A DNA stretch of 64,000 bases from an uncultured Myxococcales bacterium. Lineage in GTDB: Bacteria > Myxococcota_A > UBA9042. Every line of letters starts with the position of its first letter. Position 1 is the stretch's first letter. The position numbers were made by a program, and so were the translations under genes. The notes under the pieces were generated by a model that was not told the origin of the DNA, ran no database searches, and worked only from the letters and a program-made list of their open reading frames with translations. This document shows positions 53,401-60,763 of this stretch, piece after piece. The stretch covers positions 310,001 to 374,000 of the forward strand of contig CAIMLR010000002.1 in assembly GCA_903842345.1 (NCBI GenBank). The letters are read 5' to 3'.

Positions 53401-56400
53401 CGCCGTTGCTGCACGTGTCGCTCGTCGTGCACGTGTTGTTGTCGCTGCAGCTGCCAACGCTGAGCGGCGTGAACACGCAGCCCGTGGCGCCTGCGCAGCC
53501 GTCGCTGGTGCAGACGTTGCCGTCGTCGCAGACGGGTGCCGTGCCGCCGACGCAGACGCCGCCCGCGCAGCTGTCGGCCGTGGTGCAGGCGTTGCCATCG
53601 GTGCACACCGCGCCGTCGTTGCCCGCAGCGTGCTGGCAGCCGTTGGCGACGTCGCAGGAATCGACCGTGCACGGCTTGCCGTCGTCGCAGTTGACGCCGA
53701 CGCCCTGACAGAACTTGCCGGCGCACGCATCGCCCGTCGTGCAGGCGTTGCCATCGGTGCACGCGGTGCCGGCTTGGACGGCGTTGTGGACGCACGCGCC
53801 GCCGCTGCAGGAATCCGCGGTGCACGCGTTGCCGTCATTGCAATCGAGTGCGCCGGTGCCCGTGCACACCTTGTTGGCGCAAACGTCGCCGGTCGTGCAG
53901 GCGTCGTTGTCCGTGCAGGCGAGGCTATTGGCGGTGAAGACGCACGCGCTGGTGAGGCTGCTACAGCTGTCGTCCGTGCACACATTGCCGTCCGCGCAGA
54001 GGTGGGCAGTTCCGACGCACGCGCCCGCGACGCACGCGTCGTTGTCCGTGCAGAAGTTGCCGTCGCTGCAGGTGCCGCTGTTCATCGGCGTGTTGCTGCA
54101 GCCGCCCGTGGCGCTGCAGACGTCCAGCGTGCAGGGATTGCTGTCGGCGCACACCGCGTTGCTCGGCGTGCCGGTGCACGCCTTGTTGGCGCAGACGTCG
54201 CCGGTCGTGCAGGCCACGCCGTCGTTGCAGCTCAGCGCATTGGCGGCGTTGACGCAGCCGGTTGCGGTGTCGCAGGAATCGCTGGTGCAGACGTTGTTGT
54301 CATTGCAGTCGACCACCGTGCCCTTGCACGCGTTGGCGTTGTTGCACGCGTCGCCGGTCGTGCAGGCGCTGCCGTCGCTGCATGCGGCGCCGACGCCAAG
54401 CGGCGTGTAGACGCAGCCGGTGCCCACCGCGCAGGTGTCCGTCGTGCACGGGTTGTTGTCATTGCAGACTTGGCCGACGCCCTGACAGCTCGCGCCCACG
54501 CACACGTCGCCCGTGGTGCACGGGTTGCCATCGTTACAGGCGATCGCGCTGGCTACGGCCGTGTGCACGCAGCCGCTGGCCACGTTGCAGCTGTCCGTCG
54601 TGCAAGCGTTGTTGTCGTCGCAGGACACTGTCGCGCCCACGCAGACGCCGCCCGTACACGCATCGCCGCTTGTGCATGCGCTGCCGTCCGAGCACGCGCC
54701 CGCCGCGTTGGCATGCAGGCAAAGGCCGGTGCTGCTCTCGCAGCTGTCCGCCGTGCAGACGTTGGCGTCCGAGCAGTTCTTCACCGTGCCGTTCCCGCAC
54801 ACGCCGGCGCTGCAGGTCTCGCCAAAAGTGCAGTTGTCCGCGTCGAGGCACGCCGTGCCGGACAAGTTGCTGTGCGTGCAGCCCTTGACGCTGTCGCAGC
54901 CGTCGGCCGTGCACGCGTTGGTGTCGTCGCAGAGCGCCGCGGACGCAGTGCCCGTGCACGCGCCGTTGCCGCAGACGTCATTGATCGTGCACGCGACGCC
55001 GTCGTTGCACGCCGCGCTGTTGTTGGTGAAGACGCAGCCGGTTTTGGCGGTGCAGCTGTCGTCCGTGCAACTGTTGTTGTCCGTGCAGACGATCGCCGTG
55101 CCGGTGCATTTGCCGTTGCCGCAGGTGTCTTTGGCGGTGCACTGGCTGCCATCGTCGCAGGTGGCGCCGTCATTGCCGGCGGCGGCGAAGCAGCCGTTGA
55201 CGGTGTCACAGCCGTCCGCGGTGCACGGGTCGCCGTCATTGCAAACAAGCGCGGTACCCTTGCAGACCATGCCCACGCACACATCGGACTGCGTGCACGC
55301 ATTGCCGTCGCTGCACGGGCTGATCGGGCCGACCGCCGCGCTGGGGCCATGGACGCAACCGAGCTTGGTGTCGCACGTGTCCATCGTGCACGGATTGCCG
55401 TCGTCGCAGTGGGTGGCGATGCCGGCGCATTTGCCGCCGCCACACGCGTCGTCGCTGGTGCATGCGTCGCCGTCGTTGCAGAGGCCCGTCAGGTCCTTGT
55501 GCACGCACCCGTTGACGACGTCGCACAGGTCCGCGGTGCAGACTTGGCCGTCGTCGCAATTCGGCGCCATGCCCGGGTTGCATTTGCCGTCGGCGCACAC
55601 GTCAAGCAGCGTGCATGCGTTGCCGTCGTCGCACGCGGCGCTGTTGGCCACGTGCGTGCAGCCCGCACTGTCGGAGCACGTGTCGTTGGTGCACGCGTTG
55701 CCGTCGTCGCAGTTCGCCACCACGCCCAGGCACTTGCCGCCGAGGCACGCGTCCTGGACGCTGCATTTCTGGCCGTCGTCGCACGCGGCGCCGTCGTCGT
55801 TGACGTTGACGCAGCCAACGTCCGGCGCGCAGCTGTCCTTGGTGCAGGCGTTCAGGTCGTCGCAGTTCAGCGGGGCGCCAAACGCGCATTTGCCGGCCAA
55901 GCACGCGTCGGCCAGCGTGCAGGCGTTGTTGTCGGAGCAGGGATTCGCGTCGTTGGCGGTGTACGTGCACCCGAGCTTGCCGTCGCAGCTGTCGTCCGTG
56001 CACGGGTTGCCGTCATTGCAGACAAGCGGCTCGCCCGGCGCGCAGGTTCCTTGGCTGCAGGTGTCGCCCTGCGTGCAGACGTTGCCGTCCTCGCAGGCCA
56101 GCGCGATCGGCGCGTGCGTGCAGCCAGCGAGCTGATCGCACCCGTCCGCGGTGCAAACGTTGCCATCGCTGCAGTCAATGGCCTTGCCCAAGCACTTGCC
56201 GGCTTGGCAGACGTCGCTCGCCGTGCAGGCGTCGCCATCGCTGCAGGAGACAAAATCCATCGCCGTGTGCTGGCAGCCGCTGTCGATCGCGCAACTGTCC
56301 TGCGTGCACGGATTCTGGTCGTCGCAGTTGACGGCCTCGCCCGGCGCGCACTTGCCGTTCTTGCACGCGTCGCCGGTGGTGCAGGCTGTGCCGTCGCTGC

Positions 56401-58630
56401 ACGTGATGGCGTTGGGCAGGTGGACGCAGCCGTCCACGTCCGAGCACGTGTCGTCGCTGCACGGGTTGCCGTCGTCGCAGTTGGGCACGAGTCCCTGACA
56501 GACGGCGTGCAGGCACGCGTCGTTGATGCTGCACTTCTGGCCGTCGTCGCACGGAATGCCGTCGGCGTCCTTGTAGACGCAGCCGGTGTCAAACGCGCAG
56601 CCGTCTTTGGTGCAGAACTTGCCGTCGTCGCACAGCAGGTTGCCCTGCGGCGCACATTGGCCGTTCTGGCACGTGTCGCCGGTGGTGCACGCGTTGCCGT
56701 CGGAGCACGTGCCCGTGGCCGCCGCATGCACGCAGCCGAGCAGTTTGTTGCAGGAATCCGCGGTACACGCGTTGCCGTCGTCGCACGCGATCGCTTGGCC
56801 GGGGGCGCATTTGCCGTCGACGCACGTGTCGTTGGCGGTGCAGGCGTCGCCGTCAGCGCACGCGATCGTGAGCGCCGTGTGGACGCAGCCCTTCTGCTTG
56901 TCGCACTGGTCGGCCGTGCAGACGTTGCCGTCGTCGCAGCCAATCGCCGCGCCGACGCAGACGCCGTTCACGCACGCATCGCTCGCCGTGCACGCGTCAT
57001 TGTCGGAACACGCGCCCGTGCTGAGGACGTGCTTGCAGCCGCTCGCGACCTCGCAGGAGTCGACGGTGCACGGCTTGCCGTCGTCGCAGTCGAGCGCCGC
57101 GCCCGCCGCGCATTGGCCGCCCTTGCACGCGTCGCCGGTGCTGCAGGCGTTGCCGTCATCGCATGCGACCGTGTTGGGGAGGTGGACGCAGCCAGCCGCG
57201 TCGGTGCACGTGTCGTCCGTGCAGGGGTTGCCGTCTGCGCATTGCGGGATCACGCCCTCGCACTTGCCGTGCAGGCAAGCGTCATTGGCGGAGCACTTCT
57301 GGCCATCGTCGCACGGCGCACCGTCGGCGTCTGTGTGCACGCAGCCGTCCTGCAAGTTGCACGAGTCCACGGTGCACACGTTGCCGTCATCGCAGGCCAA
57401 CACGCCCGCGGGCGTGCATTTGCCGTCCTGGCAGGCGTCGCCGGTCGTGCAGGCGTTGCCGTCGCTGCAGGTCCCGGTCGCCGCCAGGTGGACGCAGCCG
57501 TTGATCGTGTCGCAGTTGTCGGTGGTGCAGACGTTGCCGTCGTCGCAACCGGGTTCGCTGCCGGGCGCGCATTTGCCGGCGTCGCATACGTCGCCCGCGG
57601 TGCAGGGATTGCCGTCGCTGCAGGAGCCGCTCACCGCCGCGTGGACGCAGCCCGTGGCGCCGTTGCAGCTGTCCGCCGTGCACGCGTTGTTGTCATCGCA
57701 GTCCACGGTCGCGCCAATGCACAGGCCCACGAGGCACGTATCGCCGGCGGTGCAGGCGTCGCCGTCCGTGCAGAAGCCGTCGCTCTGGGTGTGGCTGCAG
57801 CCGTCGACGAGGTCGCACGCGTCGATCGTGCACGGATTGCCGTCTTCGCAGGTCAGGATGCCGCCGCCGAGGCACTTGCCGGCCTTGCAGCCGTCCGGTC
57901 CGGTGCAGGCGTTGCCGTCGTCGCACGTCGCGGCGTTGGGCATGTGCACGCAGCCGGTGGTGTCGTCACAGGTGTCGTCGGTGCAGGCGTTGTCGTCCGC
58001 GCAATCCGGCACGATGCCGAGGCACTTGCCGCCCTGACACACGTCCTGCGCGCTGCACTTCTGGCCGTCGTCGCAGACAACGCCGTTGGCAAACGCGTGG
58101 GTGCAGCCGATTTGCAGGTCGCACGCGTCCTTGGTGCAGACGTTGTTGTCGTCGCAATCCATGCTCGCGCCGCCGGCGCACGAGCCGTTCTGGCACTTGT
58201 CGTTGGTTGTGCACGCGTTGCCGTCGTCGCACGCGTTGGTGCTGGGGCTGTAGGCGCAGACGCCCTTGCTGCAGGTGCCCGTCAAGCACGGCGATTCGAC
58301 GCTGCAGTCGCTGTCCAGCGTGCAACCGACAGGCACGTCGACCTGGACGACGTCGCTGTCCGCGGCGTCAAAGCCGTCGAGGCCAATCGCGTCCTTGGCA
58401 TCCTGACCGGTCACTTCAGAGGGGACAACGTCGGCTGTGTCCTTGGCATCCTGAGCGTCGCCGACGACTTGCGCGTCATCGCCGCCGTCGGGGAGCGTCA
58501 CCGCGTCTGCCGTCGTCGCATTCGACGGCGTGCCGCACGCGATGAGGGAAACGAAAAGCGCGGTCATCGCCACAAAAGCCGACCACCGCCGCCAACTGCC
58601 AATCGCCGTTACGTCGTCACGCTGCACCAT
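50492..58630 (-). CDS. Giant cysteine-rich repeat lipoprotein (2712 aa)
   Basis: A secreted lipoprotein, by far the largest protein here. The signal peptide has basic residues at 14-15, a hydrophobic core (FVAMTALFVSLIAC) and lipobox LIAC with Cys32. An Asp/Ala/Val-rich tether spans residues 33-105 (GDAQDAKDTADVVPSEVTGQ). From about residue 133 some 42 units of about 50 residues follow. Units 1-33 have the form CDDGNACTxxDxC...CDDGNxCTxDxC...GCVH; units 34-41 have a second half of the type CxxxDxCHxAGxCDxxTGxCSNP; unit 42 is irregular. The last 320 residues have no cysteine repeats and look like a beta-propeller-type domain (ISRSNNGKYAVLAGYSLQSG, MYVADATATTGGVTRWVL). AGGAGG precedes the ATG by five bases. 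A surface-attached adhesin or recognition protein is inferred; the ligand is unknown. Confidence 0.88.
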   Translation of the reverse strand: MVQRDDVTAIGSWRRWSAFVAMTALFVSLIACGTPSNATTADAVTLPDGGDDAQVVGDAQDAKDTADVVPSEVTGQDAKDAIGLDGFDAADSDVVQVDVPVGCTLDSDCSVESPCLTGTCSKGVCAYSPSTNACDDGNACTTNDKCQNGSCAGGASMDCDDNNVCTKDACDLQIGCTHAFANGVVCDDGQKCSAQDVCQGGKCLGIVPDCADDNACTDDTCDDTTGCVHMPNAATCDDGNACTGPDGCKAGKCLGGGILTCEDGNPCTIDACDLVDGCSHTQSDGFCTDGDACTAGDTCLVGLCIGATVDCDDNNACTADSCNGATGCVHAAVSGSCSDGNPCTAGDVCDAGKCAPGSEPGCDDGNVCTTDNCDTINGCVHLAATGTCSDGNACTTGDACQDGKCTPAGVLACDDGNVCTVDSCNLQDGCVHTDADGAPCDDGQKCSANDACLHGKCEGVIPQCADGNPCTDDTCTDAAGCVHLPNTVACDDGNACSTGDACKGGQCAAGAALDCDDGKPCTVDSCEVASGCKHVLSTGACSDNDACTASDACVNGVCVGAAIGCDDGNVCTADQCDKQKGCVHTALTIACADGDACTANDTCVDGKCAPGQAIACDDGNACTADSCNKLLGCVHAAATGTCSDGNACTTGDTCQNGQCAPQGNLLCDDGKFCTKDGCAFDTGCVYKDADGIPCDDGQKCSINDACLHAVCQGLVPNCDDGNPCSDDTCSDVDGCVHLPNAITCSDGTACTTGDACKNGKCAPGEAVNCDDQNPCTQDSCAIDSGCQHTAMDFVSCSDGDACTASDVCQAGKCLGKAIDCSDGNVCTADGCDQLAGCTHAPIALACEDGNVCTQGDTCSQGTCAPGEPLVCNDGNPCTDDSCDGKLGCTYTANDANPCSDNNACTLADACLAGKCAFGAPLNCDDLNACTKDSCAPDVGCVNVNDDGAACDDGQKCSVQDACLGGKCLGVVANCDDGNACTNDTCSDSAGCTHVANSAACDDGNACTLLDVCADGKCNPGMAPNCDDGQVCTADLCDVVNGCVHKDLTGLCNDGDACTSDDACGGGKCAGIATHCDDGNPCTMDTCDTKLGCVHGPSAAVGPISPCSDGNACTQSDVCVGMVCKGTALVCNDGDPCTADGCDTVNGCFAAAGNDGATCDDGSQCTAKDTCGNGKCTGTAIVCTDNNSCTDDSCTAKTGCVFTNNSAACNDGVACTINDVCGNGACTGTASAALCDDTNACTADGCDSVKGCTHSNLSGTACLDADNCTFGETCSAGVCGNGTVKNCSDANVCTADSCESSTGLCLHANAAGACSDGSACTSGDACTGGVCVGATVSCDDNNACTTDSCNVASGCVHTAVASAIACNDGNPCTTGDVCVGASCQGVGQVCNDNNPCTTDTCAVGTGCVYTPLGVGAACSDGSACTTGDACNNANACKGTVVDCNDNNVCTSDSCDTATGCVNAANALSCNDGVACTTGDVCANKACTGTPSNAVCADSNPCTLDVCSATGGCSNTPMNSGTCSDGNFCTDNDACVAGACVGTAHLCADGNVCTDDSCSSLTSACVFTANSLACTDNDACTTGDVCANKVCTGTGALDCNDGNACTADSCSGGACVHNAVQAGTACTDGNACTTGDACAGKFCQGVGVNCDDGKPCTVDSCDVANGCQHAAGNDGAVCTDGNACTTADSCAGGVCVGGTAPVCDDGNVCTSDGCAGATGCVFTPLSVGSCSDNNTCTTSDTCSNGVCIGSLTPCDDNNVCTNDACLTGVGCKYTSANEGAVCSDGSPCTLNDKCVAGACTGTATLNCDDNNACTTDSCDANGCAHSNNTLPCSDGNACTQNDACSGGGCQAGAPVVCAAQDQCHVAGVCDPTAGTCSQPVKADDTACNDGNACTQSDTCQAGACNGSNPVVCAAADQCHDAGTCDVATGTCSNPAKANGTACNDGALCTSGDVCTGGSCGGTAITCAASDGCHVAGVCDASTGACSNPAAANGTACSDGDLCTNGDTCQGGACAAGTATLCAASDACHTAGLCDPGSGVCSNPILANGAACSDGNACTLSDTCQSGICTGAVPVVCSALDQCHNAGQCDTSSGTCSNPVKNNGSTCNDGNACTQTDACTNGTCAGANPVLCVASDACHDPGTCDSSTGICSASVAKTNGTGCSDGNACTQTDTCENGACTGANPVICSGDACHDGGTCNPASGQCGVGAAKPNGTACADGNACTQTDTCENGTCTGSNPVVCLTGDACHDAGVCDTATGACLNGQAKPAGTACNDSNGCTTGETCSAGGVCGAPTSSLPADCGTGNACNTPTCTSTGASSHTCGTEFAAATTTCSDGVSCTGVAGADKCDGSGSCAAGATQVAYTTCTASTGATDGVCDGGALATSCTQAFWYTQIAGNSGNTAAVSIVKYFLNGTSGGATAFAATSATPHLTITGSSANEGGISRSNNGKYAVLAGYSLQSGTSLQDSSSKLVGRLGPSDATPTYSGVFSSSGGLMSSVASDDGTQFWIGNAGSNPSVGIYYLATLTATTVVNIMTSPNMTRGVQIFNSQLYAIGATSSNRNVFSVSGGMRTTTGGTATTLAAIATTEASHAMAFVAQHPKLGNATVMYVADATATTGGVTRWVLNAGTWTKSPTTGAGAWAVPLTTGARGVAAWSDGTDVQLVVTAATGSSSSTWLYKMTDSGATQTTPAAITIPTYTTNYTYRGVTVAPHL
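51470..58231 (-). repeat. Coding tandem repeat array with higher-order 762-bp period
   Basis: About 42 degenerate units of about 150 bp encode the cysteine-rich region. A variant unit encoding CDDGQKCS starts at the four forward positions 58055, 57293, 56531 and 55763 (sequence GCACTTCTGG or GCATTTCTGG). They are spaced 762, 762 and 768 bp apart, exactly five units each. Units 2-6, 7-11, 12-16 and 17-21 are therefore copies of a five-unit block. Downstream units 22-33 lose this register. Confidence 0.85.
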
Positions 58631-58972
58631 GTTGTCCTCCTGGCACCTGCAGCCGACCAGACGGCCTTGCAGATGGGCGGAGTCTGCGCGCTGCGTTGTC
58701 CTTGCTCAACGAAATGGCCAGCTATTTTGTCGCAGATTTGTCATGAAATACCTCTGGAAACAACAAGAATGCCGGTCGACATTGACGCCTGTCAGGACCA
58801 AAATGGTCGGAAATTGCCTGCTTTGACGCACGACAATTTGCCAAAAACAAGGTGCAACAAGTAGGCAATTGCCGGCGCCATGCCAACGGGTTGACGCGGC
58901 TGGAGCGCTCCCGCAGAGTGCGCGGTCAGCAAACCGCGACGTGATCGCGGCTACCTCGCAACGGAGTTCAGC
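58631..58972. promoter_or_regulatory. Divergent intergenic region (342 bp), relatively AT-rich
   Basis: Separates the giant lipoprotein gene (minus) from the SDR operon (plus). No gene can be supported. Two symmetric elements are seen: GACCA-AAA-TGGTC at 58796-58808, and AATTGCCT at 58812-58819 with its inverse AGGCAATT at 58863-58870. They could be operators for either transcription unit. Promoter hexamers were not assigned. Confidence 0.45.
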
Positions 58973-59893
58973 ATGTCCATTTACGCACGCCTCGCCGGCA
59001 AAGGTCGGAGCGGCTTTGGCTACGGTTCCACGGCAGAACAGGTCACGGAAGGGCTGTCGCTGGCGGGCAAGACGATCCTCGTCACGGGATGCAACTCTGG
59101 CCTTGGCCATGAAGCGCTGCGGGTCCTGACCAAGCGGGGCGCGCGCGTCGTCGGCACCGCGCGGTCTTTGGACAAAGCCAAGGCGGCGTGCGCGAGCGTT
59201 CAGGGCGACACGATTCCGCTGGCGTGCGAATTGGCCGATCCGGCGAGCGTCCGCGCGTGCGTCGCAGCCGTGAAAGCCGCCGGCCTGCGCCTGGACGCGA
59301 TCATCTGCAACGCCGGCATCATGGCGCTGCCCAAGCTGCAACAGGCGTACGGCTACGAGCTGCAGTTCTTCACCAACCACATCGGCCACTTCATCCTCGT
59401 GACCGGCCTGCTCGACCAGCTGACCGACGACGGCCGCGTGGTCATGCTCAGCAGCGCGGCGCACAAGATGGCGCCCAAGGTCGGCATCCAGTTTGACAAC
59501 CTCTCCGGCGCCACGGGCTACCGCGATTGGACGCAGTATGGTCAGTCGAAGCTGGCCAATCTGTTGTTCGCCAAGGAGCTGGCGCGGCGCTTCGCCGGGA
59601 CGAAGAAGACCGCCAATGCGGTGCATCCCGGCGTCATCCAGACCAACCTGGGCCGGCACATGAACCCGATCGCGCAGTTCTTTTTTGGCCTGAGCGACAA
59701 GATCGCCCTCAAGTCGATTCCGCAAGGCGCAGCGACGGAGGTCTACGTGGCGGTGCATCCAGCGACCGCCGGCATCTCCGGTGCGTATTTTGCCGACTGC
59801 AACGTCGCCCAGTCGCGCCCGGATGCGGACGATGCGGCGCTCGCGCGCAAGCTCTGGCAGGTCTCCGAGGAAATCGTCGCCCAACTGCCGTAA
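58973..59893 (+). CDS. Short-chain dehydrogenase/reductase
   Basis: A 306-residue classical SDR resembling retinol-dehydrogenase/WWOX-type enzymes. NAD(P) site TGCNSGLGHEALR near residue 38, an Arg after the second strand (VVGTARSLDKA) that favours NADP, CNAGIMALP at about residue 110, catalytic Ser in VMLSSAAHKM, and YGQSKLANLLFAKE with the Tyr-x3-Lys pair near residues 189-193. HPGVIQTNLGRHM follows. Substrate unknown. It starts a plus-strand run with an acyltransferase (12 bases away) and a membrane SGNH hydrolase, pointing to lipid or envelope metabolism. Confidence 0.9.
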   Translation: MSIYARLAGKGRSGFGYGSTAEQVTEGLSLAGKTILVTGCNSGLGHEALRVLTKRGARVVGTARSLDKAKAACASVQGDTIPLACELADPASVRACVAAVKAAGLRLDAIICNAGIMALPKLQQAYGYELQFFTNHIGHFILVTGLLDQLTDDGRVVMLSSAAHKMAPKVGIQFDNLSGATGYRDWTQYGQSKLANLLFAKELARRFAGTKKTANAVHPGVIQTNLGRHMNPIAQFFFGLSDKIALKSIPQGAATEVYVAVHPATAGISGAYFADCNVAQSRPDADDAALARKLWQVSEEIVAQLP

Positions 59894-59905
59894 GCGAGGC
59901 CGACC

Positions 59906-60763
59906 GTGCATCACCTTCGCTGGGGCAACGTGACCGTCGCTGAGCCGGGGCGCATTTCCCCTCGCTGGGTCGCGCTGATTGACCGGTACTTGCTGCCGAT
60001 CGTCCGGCTGCTGTGGCGGCCGACGCTGACGGGCACGGAGAACCTGCCGACGGATGGGCCGTTCCTGCTTGTGGCCAACCACTCCGCCGGCATGGGCGTG
60101 GCGGAGATCCACAGTTTTCTCGCGCTGTATCTGCATCAGGTGGGCGCCGCGCGGCCGTTGGCCGGTTTTGCGCTGCCCCTGGGCTTTCAGGTCTGGCCGC
60201 TCTCCGCCGCGCATCGGGAGCTGGGCACGATTCCGTCCACCTATGCCGCAGCTGAAGCGACGCTGGCCCGCGGCGTGCCGATCCTGATCTTTCCCGGCGG
60301 CGATCACGAATCCCTCGCGCCGATCTGGCGCGCCAATCGCGTGGATTTCGGCGGTCGACTGGGCTTTTTGCGCATTGCGCGCGCCGCCGGCGTGCCCATT
60401 GTGCCGCTGGGAATTCGCGGCGGCCACATGACCGCGCCGATCCTCTTGCGCGGCAAGTGGCTGGCCAACGTGCTGGTGACGCCGCGCCTGATCGGCGTCA
60501 AGCGCTGGGGCGTGTCCGTGCTGGGCGTGCTGGGCGCGATCGCCCTCGGCGCCTGGCTGCCGGTGATGTGGCCAGTTCGCGCGGGCATCATCTGGCTGTG
60601 GTTGGGCTCGCCGCTGACCTTTCTGCCGTGGCTGCCCTGGACGCTGCGACTGCAGATTGGCGCGCCAATCGCGGCGGTGGACCTGTTTGCCGACGGTTCC
60701 GATGCGGCGTTGCGGCAGGCACTCCAGCGGGTGCAGGGCGCTGTCCAGGCGGAGGCCTCATGA
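59906..60763 (+). CDS. PlsC-like acyltransferase family protein
   Basis: A 285-residue protein of the lysophospholipid acyltransferase superfamily. Seen are GTENLPTDGPFLLVANHSAG at residues 42-61, where the catalytic motif NHx4D is reduced to NHSAGMG (no Asp at the expected place), block II GFQVWPLSAAHRELG, block III LIFPGGDHESLAP near residue 129, and VPIVPLGIRGGH. Two hydrophobic segments follow (GVLGAIALGAWLPVMWPV, AGIIWLWLGSPLTFLPWL). Missing the catalytic Asp makes activity uncertain, although HE at the FPGGDHES block may compensate. Start is GTG with GAGG six bases upstream. The stop overlaps the next start by four bases. Confidence 0.82.
   Translation: MHHLRWGNVTVAEPGRISPRWVALIDRYLLPIVRLLWRPTLTGTENLPTDGPFLLVANHSAGMGVAEIHSFLALYLHQVGAARPLAGFALPLGFQVWPLSAAHRELGTIPSTYAAAEATLARGVPILIFPGGDHESLAPIWRANRVDFGGRLGFLRIARAAGVPIVPLGIRGGHMTAPILLRGKWLANVLVTPRLIGVKRWGVSVLGVLGAIALGAWLPVMWPVRAGIIWLWLGSPLTFLPWLPWTLRLQIGAPIAAVDLFADGSDAALRQALQRVQGAVQAEAS

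Noticed and set aside
51470-58231. CRISPR array or non-coding tandem repeat
   Set aside because: Units are degenerate, about 150 bp, uninterrupted in one reading frame and lack unique spacers; they encode protein repeats.
51452-58864. A plus-strand open frame of 2470 codons opposite the giant lipoprotein gene
   Set aside because: It is the mirror of the cysteine repeats: the reverse complement of GC-rich CDDGNACT codons has no stops. Its protein is Ala/Arg/Val-rich without motifs, and the minus-strand product has a signal peptide, lipobox and strong ribosome-binding site.
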